In this document: one piece after another, positions 1 to 11,504 of the stretch
Layout: each line of letters starts with the position of its first letter
Position numbering within the stretch: position 1 is the first letter of the stretch
From: Choristoneura fumiferana
Lineage: Eukaryota; Arthropoda; Insecta; Lepidoptera; Tortricidae
Reading direction: 5' to 3'
Length of the DNA stretch: 64,000 nt
NCBI RefSeq assembly: GCF_025370935.1
Contig: NC_133496.1
Coordinates: 3,675,508 to 3,739,507 of the forward strand
The notes under the pieces: model-generated
Seen by the model: the letters and a program-made list of their open reading frames with translations, nothing else
Told to the model about the DNA's origin: nothing
The model's database searches: none
Position numbers and translations under genes: made by a program

Positions 1-50
1 CACGCTACACTAGCGCCTCTAGCGGCGAATTCATACGCGATAGCCCTCAT
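1..50 (-). mobile_element. End of a TA-target TIR element (family of 50.48 kb), cut by window edge
   Basis: The reverse complement of these bases matches the first ~50 bases of the element at 50484-50909, starting with the terminal motif ATGAGGGCTATCG. The rest of the element lies outside the window to the left. The family is non-coding and MITE-like. Confidence 0.75.
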
Positions 51-69
51 TGTCTAAACAAAATCTGGG

Positions 70-225
70 CAACTGAGCTTAGCTCGGAACTCGTAAATTT
101 CATTTTCTCAGAGAAAGACCAAGCTAGACCGATTGTTCTTCCCGAAACCTCCACATAGCTATTTCATCGTAATGGTTAGAGCCGTTTCAGAGATTCCCAA
201 AATAAATATAAAAGAATTGCTTGTA
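70..225 (+). repeat. Interspersed repeat, 'agctttgctcgg / gccgtttccgagat' family, copy 1
   Basis: The stretch shares ordered blocks with 15183-15335: a 'gagctt(t)gctcgg' start, 'agaccaagctaga', and a 'gagccgtttc(c/a)gagat' end followed by 'aaataaatata'. Such short non-coding repeats are common in moth genomes, but the class is not clear from the sequence. No open reading frame. Confidence 0.55.
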
Positions 226-1251
226 AATTAAGGTATTATGTACACGTTGAGAGTGAAATGAAAAGTTTTACGTAATTCGGAATACCGTCTTCAGGGTGAA
301 GGTTCGCTAAATTCTTCATTCAGTTTGAAAGAAATAAAGAAAGATCTATTTTTGTTCATTCTGTACCACCATCACATCACCACAGTAAGAAACAAAAACC
401 AACAGTAAGTAAAACATTTTTTTTTACGTTTCCAATCAATGTTTTGACTATAAATTACCTTATAACTAAACAACAACTAATAACTAAACTACTGAACTAA
501 AACTAAACCACTATTTAATATAACAAAGCAGCTCTCAATCAGGCGAGTGGGCACACGGAGGTAAGTACGATTTTTAATTTTCCCATTCGTATATAGGTTG
601 AATGACCGCGCGCGATTCATCAAACTGCAATAATGTGAGATGGGGCTTGTGGGCGCTACCTGACAGCGCTGAATAGAAAAAAAAGCTGGTTTATAGTCCC
701 ATAGACAAAATAATTCAGATACGTAACTTTTTAAGAGATACAATACAATGACTCTTTTTTGTACACCAGAAATAGTAAGTGAGTAGGTAGACAGAGAGAA
801 AATTACACGGTAAGCATAGAGTGAGCTCTTTCGGGCAACCATTCAGAGATATTTTTTTTACGCAAAATGCGGTGGATAAATAGTCCGATGGTAATCAATT
901 GGGCAGTTTCTTCGGTAAAAATCTAAAAATAATATACCTAATTCGATTTAGTTCGTAAGATACGACAGAAAATAATAATTGGACTCGTATTGTTTCTTTT
1001 GTCAATCAAACGAAAATGACAAAAATGAAGCGCGTCAAAGTTAAGGAGTGGGGGGGGGGACCCGCGTCGCGTGGCGTGATGTCACCAGGAATTTTAACTG
1101 GCTATATCTTTTTTTTGTTTAATTGGCAAAAGAAAAAAAACTATGTGTTGTGTATTTTTTGATAATCTACTTACGGACTAATTAGATTTTATAGGACAAT
1201 AGCCTGTTCGTGTAGGTGGTATAAATTAATTATTCCGCTTTTCACTTTTTT
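226..1251. other. AT-rich non-coding stretch
   Basis: No gene, RNA or well-defined repeat is recognised. The ORF on the minus strand at 489-842 has no recognisable motif and biased AT-rich composition. A run of ten or more G lies near 1049-1059. Confidence 0.5.
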
Positions 1252-1620
1252 AACCCCCCACGAAAAAATAGAGGTGTTTTAAGTTTCACCGCTCTGTGTC
1301 TGTCCGTGGCAGCGTAGCTCAGAGGGCCTACTGCGAAGTTCGTATCGTACCGTCTCTCTCGCTCTCGTATTAAATAGTTTAAGTGTCAGAGGGACCGCAC
1401 GACACGAACTTCGAGTTTCGAGTTTCGTAGTAGCCCTGCTGAAACGGGTTAATCGATTTGAAGAACGGTTTTTTATTTGAAAGCAGGTTTTGCTGCGATG
1501 GTTCTTAGATATGTTTCATCGAAATTGTTTCAGCCGTTTTTGAGATATTCAATTTTGAAATCCACAATTTCGGGGGTTTTCAACTTTTTCAGTTGATTAA
1601 GTTATCTGCGAACGCCACGA
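1252..1620 (+). repeat. 'accccc(c/t)gacg...gtgtctgtctgt' repeat interrupted by a palindromic MITE
   Basis: The left part, with 'gaggtgtttt' and 'gtctgtccgtggcagcgtagctc', and the right part starting 'gaaacgggttaatcgatttg' together match the repeat at 14687-14910 and 46070-46215. The inverted-repeat element at 1323-1437 interrupts it between 'tagctc' and 'gaaacggg', so that element inserted later. Confidence 0.5.
1323..1437. mobile_element. Palindromic MITE, 'gggctactacgaaactcgaagttcgt' family, copy 1
   Basis: The termini are inverted copies: 'gggcctactgcgaagttcgt' on the left and the complement of 'acgaacttcg...gtagtagccct' on the right. Inner stems also pair ('accgtc(t/c)ctctcgctctcg'). At 115 bp with no coding capacity it is a miniature inverted-repeat element. 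Relatives are at 33808-33929, 38164-38297 and 45812-45929. The target duplication is unclear, so the superfamily is not assigned. Confidence 0.7.
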
Positions 1621-2774
1621 ACGCTAATTCAATGAGCCAACCAGCGGCCGGCGGAGTTGGCCTTCATAAATTTCATCATCAAATATGATTGATTAGGTAC
1701 CTACATGTCAAACTCTAATTAAAGTACTCTATTAATAAGGAGTGACACAGCACTGACATGTATCCGCTCGATATAGGTACCATGAACATTTTTTTCCACC
1801 TTTTCTTTTAATAATTAATCGCCAAAAATAATTCCAGCGCTGAATTTGTCTATGAAGCGCTTCCCGCTGGCGGGTTCTCTCGAACCCCTATCTATTGCAG
1901 AGGCTGTCATTGGCTGAACCTTGCCTAGACCCAAACCCTTTGTACGCGGGGGCTTTAAAAAAAACAATAAGCGCCATTTTTGTTTTTCTGCTAATCTAGG
2001 AGGGTAGCGAAGGGTAATGACCGGGAAATAAATTGCCATTTTAGCCCCTTTATGCCTAGATTGTTGACGTTTTTAAATAGACGAAGTTTTTATGGGGTGC
2101 TGGGGTAGTCAATGAGAAATGGAATAAGGTTTACTCTATAGCGGAAAGTTAGTCAAAAAATTACCTAATAAACTGAAGGTATAAAAAATGAAGGTATTTA
2201 CATTTACCTACTCAAGAACAAGTTCATAGAATTATTTTACGTAATAAAATTACACTGTTACCTACCTGTGGTTAAAATTGTCAAAGAAAAAATTAAAAAT
2301 GAACATTATTTTAAACTGATTTGAAGAAACAAAACCATAAGAAATATCTGTAGAATATAAAATCCTTTTACCTATGCCTAATTCAAAAGTCACTTACTCA
2401 AAATAATGACCCAAAATATCCTACCTAAACCAGCCTACAAGTAAAACTGACATAACTCCAAAAATTAAAAAATGAAGTCTGATCAAAATTGACATCGTCT
2501 ACATGCTCTAAATAAAGCTCTAAAGCTATATGATTAAATCTTGAGACCGGTCCAGACCGCAACACTAGGTTTTTGCCGCGGCAGGTGACGGGAAACAGTC
2601 TTCTTATTGTCCCGGTCAGCCACCTTGTGTGAACGTGATATAGTGATACAAGTTTACGCTATAAATATACTAGATAGAAATTTTTAATATCTTTAGCTCT
2701 AGTCATTAGCAATCATTAAGTGGGATTAGTGTAATAAAATATCAAGGTGGGGGTTAATAGTCAAGTCTAGCGAA
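1621..2774. other. AT-rich non-coding stretch
   Basis: No gene or clear repeat recognised. The ORF at 1815-2039 on the minus strand lacks recognisable domains. Confidence 0.45.
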
Positions 2775-3000
2775 TCCATACTAATAAAATAAAATGCGAA
2801 AGTGTGTTTGTATGTTTGTGTGTTTGGCCGTCTTTCACGCCGTAACGGAGAGACGGATTGACGTGATTTTTGGCATAGATATAGTTTATGGGCCCGAGAG
2901 TGACATAGGCTACTTTTTATCCCGAAAAAATGCACAGTTCCCGAGTGAACAGCGCGCGATAACCGAATACCACGCGGGCGGAGCCGCGGGCAAAAGCTAG
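2775..3000 (+). mobile_element. LEP1-type non-autonomous Helitron, complete
   Basis: The 226-bp element has the Helitron hallmarks: it begins TC, ends CTAG, and sits between A (2774) and T (3001). It has the familiar moth LEP1 body: 'actaata...aaatgcgaaag' at the 5' end, 'gtctttcacg', 'ggattgacgtgattttggc', 'ctactttttatcccg', and a 3' end 'gcggagccgcgggcaaaagctag' containing a short GC hairpin (gcgg-ag-ccgc). It encodes no protein and would depend on a Rep/helicase supplied elsewhere. The 68-codon ORF inside it is a by-product of the repeat. Confidence 0.85.
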
Positions 3001-4030
3001 TACAACGATAATCCTTTGTAACTATTTTTTAGTCTTTATCTGTCACTTTTTAAGGAAACATACAAATAACATCAAACTACTAGGTATAAGTATTACAGTA
3101 GTATGGTATATATGAAATTGGCATATGCCCATAGTGAAACCTGATAACACACTTTTAAAAATGGTGTTCGAAAAGAATGTTAAAAAACCACCAATAACCC
3201 AACATTCTAATCCCAACAACCAATAATAAACGGCGAAAATCCGTCGCGAACCGGTTCCAAATTAGGATACCGAAACCAAAACACGTACGCACACACACCA
3301 ACACGATATCCGCGACCTACCACAACATAATTTGAACAAAAAACACAATATGACTGTTACATAAAAATAAAGTTCGATACGCGGGATGTTAAAACTCGAT
3401 TGTCCTTCCCATGTGTGCGTGTGCTCCATACTTAGGTACTTGGAATTTGAGTCTAATAAAAATTCATGGAACAATTTTTCAAAAACCGATTCACATTCAG
3501 CCAACGTTAAACAGATAATTTTTGTGACGCACACAGCTACACTTACGCACACTTGTGCAAATTTAAAGTGTGAATGAGATAATCGGTATTCATCACGCAC
3601 ACGAAAATGAATGGGGTTGCAGCAAGTGGGAAAAGGACGGGTATACCGACTCGGTTTCTTTCGGCCAAAATGCAGCCGATATAAGAATGACGCTTCTAAG
3701 GCCGTTGACCTTCTGTGGACTCAGTTTGGTTGGATGCAGTTTTTTTGCTTTATTTAAATTCTGCTCAAACGGTCAGTCAACTTGACTCACTTTACACATA
3801 ATAAAAGTAAAAGTAATAAGAATACAAAATTTGTCAGGATCTCACGCAATTGCACGCAAAATATAAATAATTTAGAGAGTATGTATTTCGACTAGGCACC
3901 TAAAATAGCCACTGGGTTCATTTTACAATTTTATTTCTGAAATCAAAAATGAACCAAGTAAAATAAACTTGTATTTTACTGGATAAAATTCATAAAACTT
4001 GTTTTGCGCACGATAAAGCGCATTGGCGTT
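3001..4030. other. Non-coding stretch, no clear feature
   Basis: Overlapping ORFs on both strands near 3260-3785 have no recognisable domains. They are rich in 'acacac/gtgtgc' words, consistent with simple-sequence-like DNA. Confidence 0.4.
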
Positions 4031-4039
4031 AATTTTTGC

Positions 4040-4317
4040 TCACGAAACATGCGCGCGCGTCGCTGACCGCTGCCAAGGCCGCGTCGAATTCAGCCGCGCC
4101 GATAGACCAACCAGCCGCGGTAAAGGGTTGTAACTGACAAATGTGAGAAAAGGAAAACAATAAAAAAGGATAAACGAAAAGTAGGAAAACGAAGTTGTTT
4201 AGAATTTTTACTCACTTTAGTGTCTCGTGTGATGTTTGTGAAGATTTTAGTTAAGATTATGTGATATAATTACATTATGGTGATTGGTGATTTATGTGGA
4301 ACGACAGGACGAAAGAC
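4040..4317 (+). promoter_or_regulatory. Speculative GC-rich promoter/5'UTR-like segment with a splice-donor-like end
   Basis: A local GC/CpG-rich block at 4047-4130 stands out from AT-rich surroundings. It is followed by an A-rich leader-like region and then 'GAC|GTAAGT' at about 4315, a good match to an insect 5' splice donor. No ORF with recognisable product. This could be a first non-coding exon or chance. Confidence 0.18.
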
Positions 4318-5068
4318 GTAAGTAGGTACGAATATTACATCCTGTACCGCCTCCGCGCCGCGCCGCAAAGCTTCACTGTGTTTGTCGGTGTGTTTCTAGC
4401 AATATTCGAAGTTGTTTTCTTTCAGAAGAAATAAAATAAATAATTATGAACGAAAAAATAAAAAAAATCGGTAAGAAAAAAATCTGATATCATATTAAAA
4501 CTATTGTCTTAATTAGATTAGACAGAATATAATCTAACTTAGTTTACTAAATGTAATTCAGTTTATGTTATGAGTGTGCATGGGCGGCGATGATTGCTTT
4601 CCATCAGATGTCCCGCGAGCTTGTTTTTCCCTATCATATAAAAAACTATAAATTTCTCGAAGTTTCAAAGAGAATACACTTCATTCAGAAAGTAGTCACG
4701 ACTTTTTTAAAATAAGTATGTAGTAAAAATATGCAGTCTTTTTTTCTTACGCGCCTTTACCATGGCGTCGGATCGCAGCCGCACAATTCGTTCTGCATTT
4801 TGTGGTGACGTGACGCAAAACAACTGCCATTTTATTTTAATGTACGTAAGTGACCCGAGTTTATTCGTTTTCTTACTTACCGCGTTATTGCGTTAACCCG
4901 TAACTACAATACATTAAATCATGTATTGCGTTTTTTTATTTATTTATATAGCCAAGAGATGCAGGTTCGAATCCCATCTTATGCACCTGAAAACGTTTTA
5001 TAAGTTAATGTTATTAATAGAAAGAGAACCCCGACAATTCCTTATTTCAACGGCAACACAGATATGTA

Positions 5069-5190
5069 AAAATAAATAATAAATAAATATCATGGGGCAC
5101 TTGACACCAAAAGACTTAGTCCCAAACTAAGCAAAGCTTGTACTATGGATACCTACTAGGCAACGGATAATTGTACATATATAATTATTT
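5069..5190 (-). mobile_element. 3' part of a tRNA-derived SINE (SINE family A)
   Basis: The reverse complement contains 'acaagctttgct(t)a...gggacta(g)gtc...ttggtgtcaagtg(t/c)ccc(a)tgatatttattta', the tail shared by the SINE copies at 30141 and 38741. The tRNA-like head is missing. The tail ends in an ATTTATTT-type repeat. Confidence 0.7.
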
Positions 5191-5528
5191 GATATTTTTA
5201 TTTTCCTACATCGCGACAAAACACATAAGTGCAAAAACTGACATTTTGGGCACTCGCTCCCCTCCACGCGGAAGCGACGTAAGTGCATTTATTGCATTTA
5301 TAAGGCAGGCGACCCTGACTGCGCCCGAAAACAGAGAACAAAGAACTTTAAAGAGGCATTTTATTTGTTTTTTTTAGCCTCGTAAAGCCCATTTTTTGAC
5401 CTACTCGTAGGTACGCACTTTCATGGTTTGTCCGTCAAAACTTTTTATTCAATATTTCACCGTACCTATATTAATATGAATACTTCTCTACTCGTGGTTC
5501 GTGGTCTAACTCGCACTTGTTTCAGCAT

Positions 5529-5638
5529 CCATTGATTAAATTTATCTGACGGATAAAATGTGATGCCGTCTCTATTTGTTTTGTTCGAATAGACGGATAC
5601 GGCATCACATTTATTCGTCAGTTAAAATTAATCAATGG
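5529..5638. repeat. 110-bp foldback (imperfect hairpin)
   Basis: The arm 'ccattgattaaa...gatgccgtctctatt' pairs with 'aatagacgg...ggcatcac...attaatcaatgg' across an ~8-base loop. It is probably a small palindromic MITE. The flanks show no convincing target duplication. Confidence 0.6.
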
Positions 5639-5681
5639 CTGGTGAAACAGCCCCTCAGTTTTTAAATGTGTTTTTAATTGC

Positions 5682-5955
5682 AGGTGGCAGGAGTTTGTGC
5701 AAGGTCCGCCCGGATTGCTACCACCATTTTGCTCGCTAATCCTGCCGTGAAGCAGCAGTGCTTGCTCTGTTGTGTTTCGGCGTGGAGAGTAAGACAGCCG
5801 GTGAAATAACTGGCACTTGAGGTAACCCATTTTAGGCCTCTAGGTTGGCAACGCATCTGCAATACCCCTGGTGTTGCAGATGTTTATGGGTGGTGGGGAT
5901 CTCTTACCATCAGGAGACCCACTTGCTCGTTTGCCATCCAGTCGAATAAAACAAA
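5682..5955 (+). mobile_element. LINE 3'-end fragment, 'cctgccgtgaagcagcagtgc' family, copy 1
   Basis: This is one of at least four copies (also 15930, 27676, 44935). Orientation is taken from the A-rich end 'gtcgaataaaacaaaat'. Conserved blocks are 'ggtccgcccggattgctacc', 'gtgtttcggcgtggagagta', 'taggcctctaggttggcaac' and 'caggagacccacttgctcgt'. It has no intact coding region. It may be a LINE 3' UTR or a dependent non-autonomous retroposon. Confidence 0.7.
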
Positions 5956-6961
5956 ATCAGCGGATATTAGAAGTGCCTACTTATTGAATATATTTTATGG
6001 TCTTATTGAGTCATTTTAATTTATTATGTACGTAATAATGTTTTTAAACATATAATAATGTCTCAAAAACTGTGGCAAAAACATTCTTCTGAGCTTAAAA
6101 ATCCGTATACCTAATGCTTATTATTCTAATATCAATAATAATTACATTCTACATATACAGTGGACATCCAATTTACATACAACTAGTTTTTACCCGAAGC
6201 TTCGCTCACCGCGTAAATCATTGGACTTGGCAACTGAATGAAAATTCTGAAATGTAACTGAATTCCCAAATAATTTCGAGGTCTTCATTTACGTTGCGCT
6301 GTTTTGCAATTTTGCAATTTTACGTCTGCATACCAAATTTCGCCGAATTGTCCAGCTGGTTTAGCGTGCAGGAGTAATAACACTTACGTACTATCGCATT
6401 TATAATATTACAACGACAATTATTATCTACAATCGAAACAGCCAATTTAAATAACTTAAAAAAAACAATCAAAAACATGCAGCGCGCATAATTTCTGCGC
6501 AAACAGTCCCGTTCTACTGCGCTTGTGTGCGCGTACGTATGCATCGGTATCGGTATGCGCGTGCGTGTCGTTCGTTGACATTGTTTTTTCGCGTTTCGAT
6601 TGGCAAAGGTCATGGTCTACCGTTGATCTTGAGTTTGCGTTTGCGTTTTGACAGTTTTGGGGTTACCTGGTTTTTGCATGGTGCCGACCCATGTAACACA
6701 AAAATTTAGAGTTAACAATAAGACATAGGTACTTACCTAAGTAGTTTGAATGACAATGCTATGCGGATCGACCCGATGCACGTCAATGTGCGAGTGCCGA
6801 GTATAGTCGACGAAAAACATGACAAACAAAAAACGTATCGAAATCGGTCCATCCGTCTGAGAGCTATGATGCCACAGATAGACACATTGGGTCAAACTCT
6901 CCCCCCTCTAAAATCTAAACTGTTGGGTGGAAAAATTTGAAAAAATCAGAATGGTAGTCAT

Positions 6962-7138
6962 CATCCCAGCCTATATACGTCCCACTGCTGGGCACAGGCC
7001 TCCTCTCAGAACAAGAGGGCTTGGGCCATAGTTCCCACGCGGGCCCAGTGCAGATTGGGAACTTCACACGCACCATTGAATTTCTTCGCAGGTTTGTGCA
7101 GGTTTCCTCACGATGTTTTCCTTCACCGCAAAGCTCGA
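6962..7138 (-). mobile_element. tRNA-SINE (family B), head truncated
   Basis: On the minus strand it reads 'gcggtgaaggaaaacatcgtg', 'gaaacctgcacaaacctgcg', 'gtgaagttcccaatctgcac', and the terminal 'cagcagtgggacgtatatagg'. It matches the complete copy at 15336-15656 but lacks the tRNA-like head. Confidence 0.75.
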
Positions 7139-7936
7139 ATGAAAGTAAATATATCATATTTACAAGGAAAATTATAGCGGCTAAGATTGCTTGAGAATTA
7201 TTAGTAATTTAAGAGCCTAAAATAGCAGCCTGAGGTATAAAACATACCTAAACTAGGAAGATTCCGTGCATAATACGATATCCTTATAAAAATATTACTT
7301 GATTTTCGTAAGTAATGGCTAAGGAACCTTATCCTGGGCGTGTCCGACACGCTCTTGGCCGGTTTGTTTCTTTCTTTATTTCTTTCTTTCTAGAGCGGGA
7401 ACTGGTCGAAGCTGTAAGCACTTGCAACACAGCACCTCCTTTTTAGCAGTCGACTGCGAACTGCATCAAACCACACCTAAACGCACAGCGTCCGTACGCT
7501 CAGTTTGGCGGATGAGCATTTGAGCACAAGCATCGAGCGAGCACGCCGACTGAGCAATGATCATTGAGCGCCCGTGATCAAGGGGACGCCCAATCGCCGG
7601 TTAATTAGTTTAGGGTACCGTGGGATGCTGGCTGATTCAATTTGTGATTAGGTTTAGTTTAAGAAAGAGTGAAGTTTGTAAAATAATTAAATTCATAATA
7701 ATAACACGTTAAGTGGGCCAATCCAATTTTTAGTGTACCTTGTTGCCATGGTAACGTCTCCTGATTTACTTATTAAGGGTAGTAGTCAACGGTAAATCTA
7801 GGGAAAGCGCTTGTTACCGAGATGTTTTATGTTATCAATAACTTTATGTGGTAGGTACCTAATGTGTAAATTGACATAATTAAATTAGTACCTACACTAT
7901 CGCATTGAGTGTCTTGTTACGATGGTTTTATGTTAA
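7139..7936. other. Non-coding stretch with a TTTC-rich tract
   Basis: A short 'tttctttctttatttctttctttc' tract lies near 7366-7392. A GC-richer block at 7440-7600 repeats the word 'gagca/gagcg'. No gene recognised. Confidence 0.4.
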
Positions 7937-7938
7937 CA

Positions 7939-8180
7939 CTAGATTTTGCCCGCGGCTGTGTTACGTATATTGTGGCGGCATGCGTGGAATTCGGTTATCG
8001 CGCGCTGTTCCCTCGGGAACTGTTCATTTATCCGAGATAAAAAATAGTCTATGCCACTTTCTGGCCCATAAACTATTTCTATGCCAAAAATCACGTCGAT
8101 CCGTCACTCCGTTACGGCATGAAAGACGGACAAACATACACACAAACACACACACTTTCGCTTTATAATATTTGTATGGA
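7939..8180 (-). mobile_element. LEP1-type non-autonomous Helitron, minus strand
   Basis: In reverse it starts TC (complement of GA at 8179-8180) and ends CTAG (7939-7942), with A and T flanks as expected for Helitrons. The body matches the copy at 2775-3000, including 'gtctttcatgccgtaacgga' and the CCGCGGGC motif near the 3' end. Somewhat diverged. Non-coding. Confidence 0.82.
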
Positions 8181-8521
8181 TTATATTAAATAAATAGTTA
8201 AATACCCTAAAATTGAAACGAAATTGTCTGCTACCAATCCTTAGCGACCACGACCTCCCTGCCAAGACTGACTTAGAAAAATGACGTTGTTTAAAACCAA
8301 ACCCACCCTGTTATTGCGGGCCATATTTGGTGCCCAGCTGGGCCACCTGCCGCAGGTGTGTCCCAGCCTAACCTTAGCTAGGCTATTAGACTTATTTCTA
8401 GCAGCTGTCTAGTGCTTTTTGATGTTAGAAGTTTTTTTTTAATACAGCTTTCTTGGTTGAAAATACGGTGCAGTGCGAATCGGTGTCGGGCTGAGGGTTC
8501 GTATTTGAAATAATTAGGTTA

Positions 8522-8661
8522 CGGCCAAGGACTTTACATGAGCCATCAAGGAAAATTTTCAAAGGAAAAGTCATTACGATTTTCTTTGTTACTTAATGCG
8601 ATGTCACTATGACGTTTATTGTGAAATGGTTCCATGATGGTTCATAATTAGTCCTTGGCCG
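8522..8661. mobile_element. 140-bp MITE with TA target duplication
   Basis: The ends are CGGCCAAGGACT and its exact complement AGTCCTTGGCCG. TA lies immediately outside on both sides (8520-8521 and 8662-8663). The inverted repeat continues imperfectly for ~35 bases ('gagccatcaagga' / 'tccatgatggttc'). A TA duplication and short non-coding interior fit a Tc1/mariner-type MITE. Confidence 0.8.
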
Positions 8662-8997
8662 TACTTCTAAGCTTTGCAATCTGTACGTTTTCCAAGAGAA
8701 AAAAAATGTTGTTTTTTATAAAAAACGAAGATGTTTATAATCCTTGGCGAAAAATGACATGTTAAAAAACGTAACGTAACGTAAGAAAAGTAAATAGGCG
8801 ATTTATTTGTGTTGCGAGCACAGATTATGGATATATGGTATCTATATCTGTGGTTACGTGGTCATACCTCCTGCCTGTCAAAGTTCTATGTCAACGGACA
8901 GTAAACTTCGTTTTTTTAGCATTAGAAAAAGGGTAAACAGTCTTGATGAGTCTTTGTATTGAAAACGTTTGTAAAAATCAGTAACTATTACTTACTA

Positions 8998-9172
8998 GCT
9001 GGTGCCCCCGGTGTAATTTTTTTTTTAATTTTCTAAATCTCATTTTATAAGAACCTTCTCCTGAGAATAGCAAACACAACAAAAAAATAATTAGCGAAAT
9101 CGGTCCAGCCGTTCACGTGTGATGCCGTGACCAAAAGGAAATAGGGATTCATTTTTAATATAATATGATACC
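8998..9172 (-). mobile_element. Degraded Helitron/LEP1-like fragment
   Basis: It opens with 'ctagctggtgcccccggtg', the complement of a CTAG 3' end, and contains 'gcgaaatcggtccagccgttc', a phrase typical of this repeat class. The GC hairpin is poorly preserved and the far end is unclear. Confidence 0.4.
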
Positions 9173-9239
9173 AAAAGCATGTAAGTGATCCTAACGTCCT
9201 TGCTAATTGATGACATATTTGCTGTGACTTATTTTTCAA

Positions 9240-10022
9240 AAGTGTTTTTCAATAACAAGATACTTACGTCAAGATCGCTTACCTTCTTTCTAATGCTAAA
9301 AACACGAAGTATAGAAGTTACAGGTTTTTTTTTTGAATAAATAAATAAAATATTTCAGACTTAAACGGCATTAGTTTACAAGACACTGTTAGTAGGTTCA
9401 CCACCATTTTCTTACAGTTGCAATGTAGGTACCTGTATATCCACAAAACGATTGAATATTTTTCAGTTCCAAGATGCCTGTTCCAGAAAAAATGGTGGTC
9501 ACAGATTGACATAAGTACCTACTATTAAATAATTGTGTGTGTTCACTTATTTGGTCCAGTAGAGTAAATCAGCTGTGGCAGACAGACAGACAGATCCTAT
9601 ACAATTTGCATGTTTCTCTGTCTGTTGATCCCTTTCTGTTCTGTATTTAGGCTTCGTTTTTTTCTTCGAGGTACAGAACCCGAAAATAAAAACCTGGCTG
9701 CATAAAAAACAACATGTCTTGTTGTCCTGACTGATAAGTAATATTGAATAACTACATTTTATAATAGTTAATGTATTGTTTACTGAATAAATGATGTCTA
9801 TATCTATGTCTTTGTTGATTAAATCAGCTACATTCCATTAGTCTTAAGCTAGGTTCAGTTTAATATCCAAGCTTGTCTTAATGCAATGACATTGATCGCC
9901 TAGATTTAGATTATCTTTATGACTCCAGTGCATCATCTGATTAGCCGGATCACCTGCGACTTACGTTGAAGACTTCGTAGTAATTAAAATGAAGATGTCC
10001 TAATCCGAGTCTAGAGTACTGC
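9240..10022. other. Non-coding stretch
   Basis: AT-rich with a short 'gacagacagaca' tract near 9580. Two minus-strand ORFs of ~64 codons have no recognisable motif. Confidence 0.4.
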
Positions 10023-10125
10023 ATTCATCATCATGATCAGCTGGAAGATGTCTCCTACTGCTAACCAAAGCCCCCTTAGAACGCCACAATGAACGACAAT
10101 TCCACCGGTTTCCCGCAATTTTCAC
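10023..10125 (-). mobile_element. 3' tail of an RTE-type LINE (subfamily E), minus strand
   Basis: The reverse complement reads 'gcgggaaaccggtgga', 'ttgtcgttcattgtggcgtt', 'ctaaggggg', then '(tga/atg)' repeats, matching the tails at 44092 and 53432. Only the last ~100 bases remain. Confidence 0.6.
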
Positions 10126-10227
10126 AATGTTGTCAGTCAATCAGGATATAAGGTTAAGGTATACCGTAGGCGTTAGGCTAGCAACCTGTCACTATTGTAC
10201 CGTTATTGTCAAACTTAAAACCTAAAA

Positions 10228-10318
10228 TTGCTAAAAGTGGCTCCGAAGCGGTAACGTTTCGTGTGCTCTGCCTACCGTATTTGGGAATACAGGCGTGATG
10301 TTTGTGTGTGTGTGTGTA
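10228..10318 (+). repeat. 'gtggctccgaagcggtaacg' repeat, copy 1, with (GT)n tail
   Basis: The block 'gctccgaagcggtaacgttt', then 'gtgctctgcctacc', 'atttgggaatacaggcgtga', then (TG)n. It recurs almost unchanged at 17550-17630 and 39030-39105. The end resembles the RTE-like tails at 39660 and 50055 ('ctgcctaccccgttgggaaa'), so it may be a LINE 3' end with a TG tail. Confidence 0.65.
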
Positions 10319-10617
10319 TGTTGTCAGTCAATCTTGTGGGAGACTTGGCAATGCTTTCTTCCGGTATGGTCGCTGCTCGAGGATTTTTCTCCCCCAAACT
10401 AACACCATAACGATCATAAAGAATTTCGAGCTCATATAAATACAAATTTAATAATTACTAATCCTGTGCCTCTATCCTGAGTTCTAACTTTTTTTAACAA
10501 ACTTGGTGGTTAAGACCTGGACGTGGTTGACCTGCTTTGTTATTTTAGATATCATTTCAAAATTCTTAGAAAACTATTTATTCAATGAACAATGTGTACT
10601 TTATAAAGTACATTCAG

Positions 10618-10750
10618 GAGAGAAGGAGGAGGGAGTGGACAGGGATCAAGACCGTCGAGCAACTATTAGATTGGCGCTTGACAAGAAAAGATACAGGGAG
10701 CTGACTGCCAACCTTCAGTAATGGAGTGGCACTTGAAGAAGAAGAAGCAA
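10618..10750 (+). mobile_element. 3' end of an RTE-type LINE with (GAA)n tail
   Basis: One frame reads '...RDQDRRATIRLALDKKRYR' and 'ELTANLQ', then a stop, 'ggagtggcacttgaagaagaagaag'. This resembles the extreme C-terminus and tail of lepidopteran RTE-type elements ('AQDR..WR'). Strongly 5'-truncated. Confidence 0.5.
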
Positions 10751-11504
10751 GTACATTCGGCCGTTATTCATAGTGTTAATTGGTCCTTTATAAAGTACGC
10801 GAGGGCTCAGGAGGCTAATCCTAGACTTTTTTAGGTCTAGGAAAAAAAGGTGTTGATGATGTAGCTATAGTCTAATTACAAATCAAATAATTTAGAATTT
10901 TATAACATTCCTAAGATGGAGGGCAAATATTCGAGCGTTTTGACCGCGCGGTCAAACGTCATTCGCGTCCCATGTTTATATAACACGACGGAAAGACAAG
11001 TCACAAGAATTTTAATCACGCTCAATTCAGCATCGGTACTGTCTTCAATTTTCATAAAAAAACAACCCTGGGCATTACCTCTTTTAATAACACCTGCGAA
11101 GACAACAATGACAAAAAAACGCTGCAAAAATGCTGAACCCTGGAACACTACTCGGGATCCTGAGTAGTTGTAATGTTGTCCAGAGAGTACGTTGCAGGAG
11201 CCGGAGACGATGTGGTAAATGTTACCCCAGTACCACTTCTTTTCACGTCACTTATCAAAAATCACAAAATGGTTCCCACAACGTCCATTGTAACGCCAAT
11301 CAAATTCGGAAGCTCGAAAGCTCTAAAGCTTGCGCAAGCGCTATCCCAAATTGTAAATTGAATTTTCTCCCAGAACTTTTAAAACGGAACATCAAATTTT
11401 TAACGTTGGTCATCCACCGCCCGGTTTCCATTGCTAGGCGTTACTATGCATTCTCAGCGAGTTTCATGAAAACTTTGACGACAACCTTACCAACTTAATA
11501 AGTT
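10751..11504. other. Non-coding stretch with overlapping spurious ORFs
   Basis: ORFs at 10916-11167, 11130-11498 and the opposite strand overlap and show no recognisable domain. A host-gene reading is not supported. Confidence 0.35.

Noticed and set aside
2794..3000. 68-codon ORF at 2.8 kb
   Set aside because: It falls wholly inside a LEP1 Helitron and recurs wherever that repeat occurs.
11130..11498. 122-codon ORF at 11.1 kb
   Set aside because: No recognisable domain, overlaps other frames, and lies among repeats.
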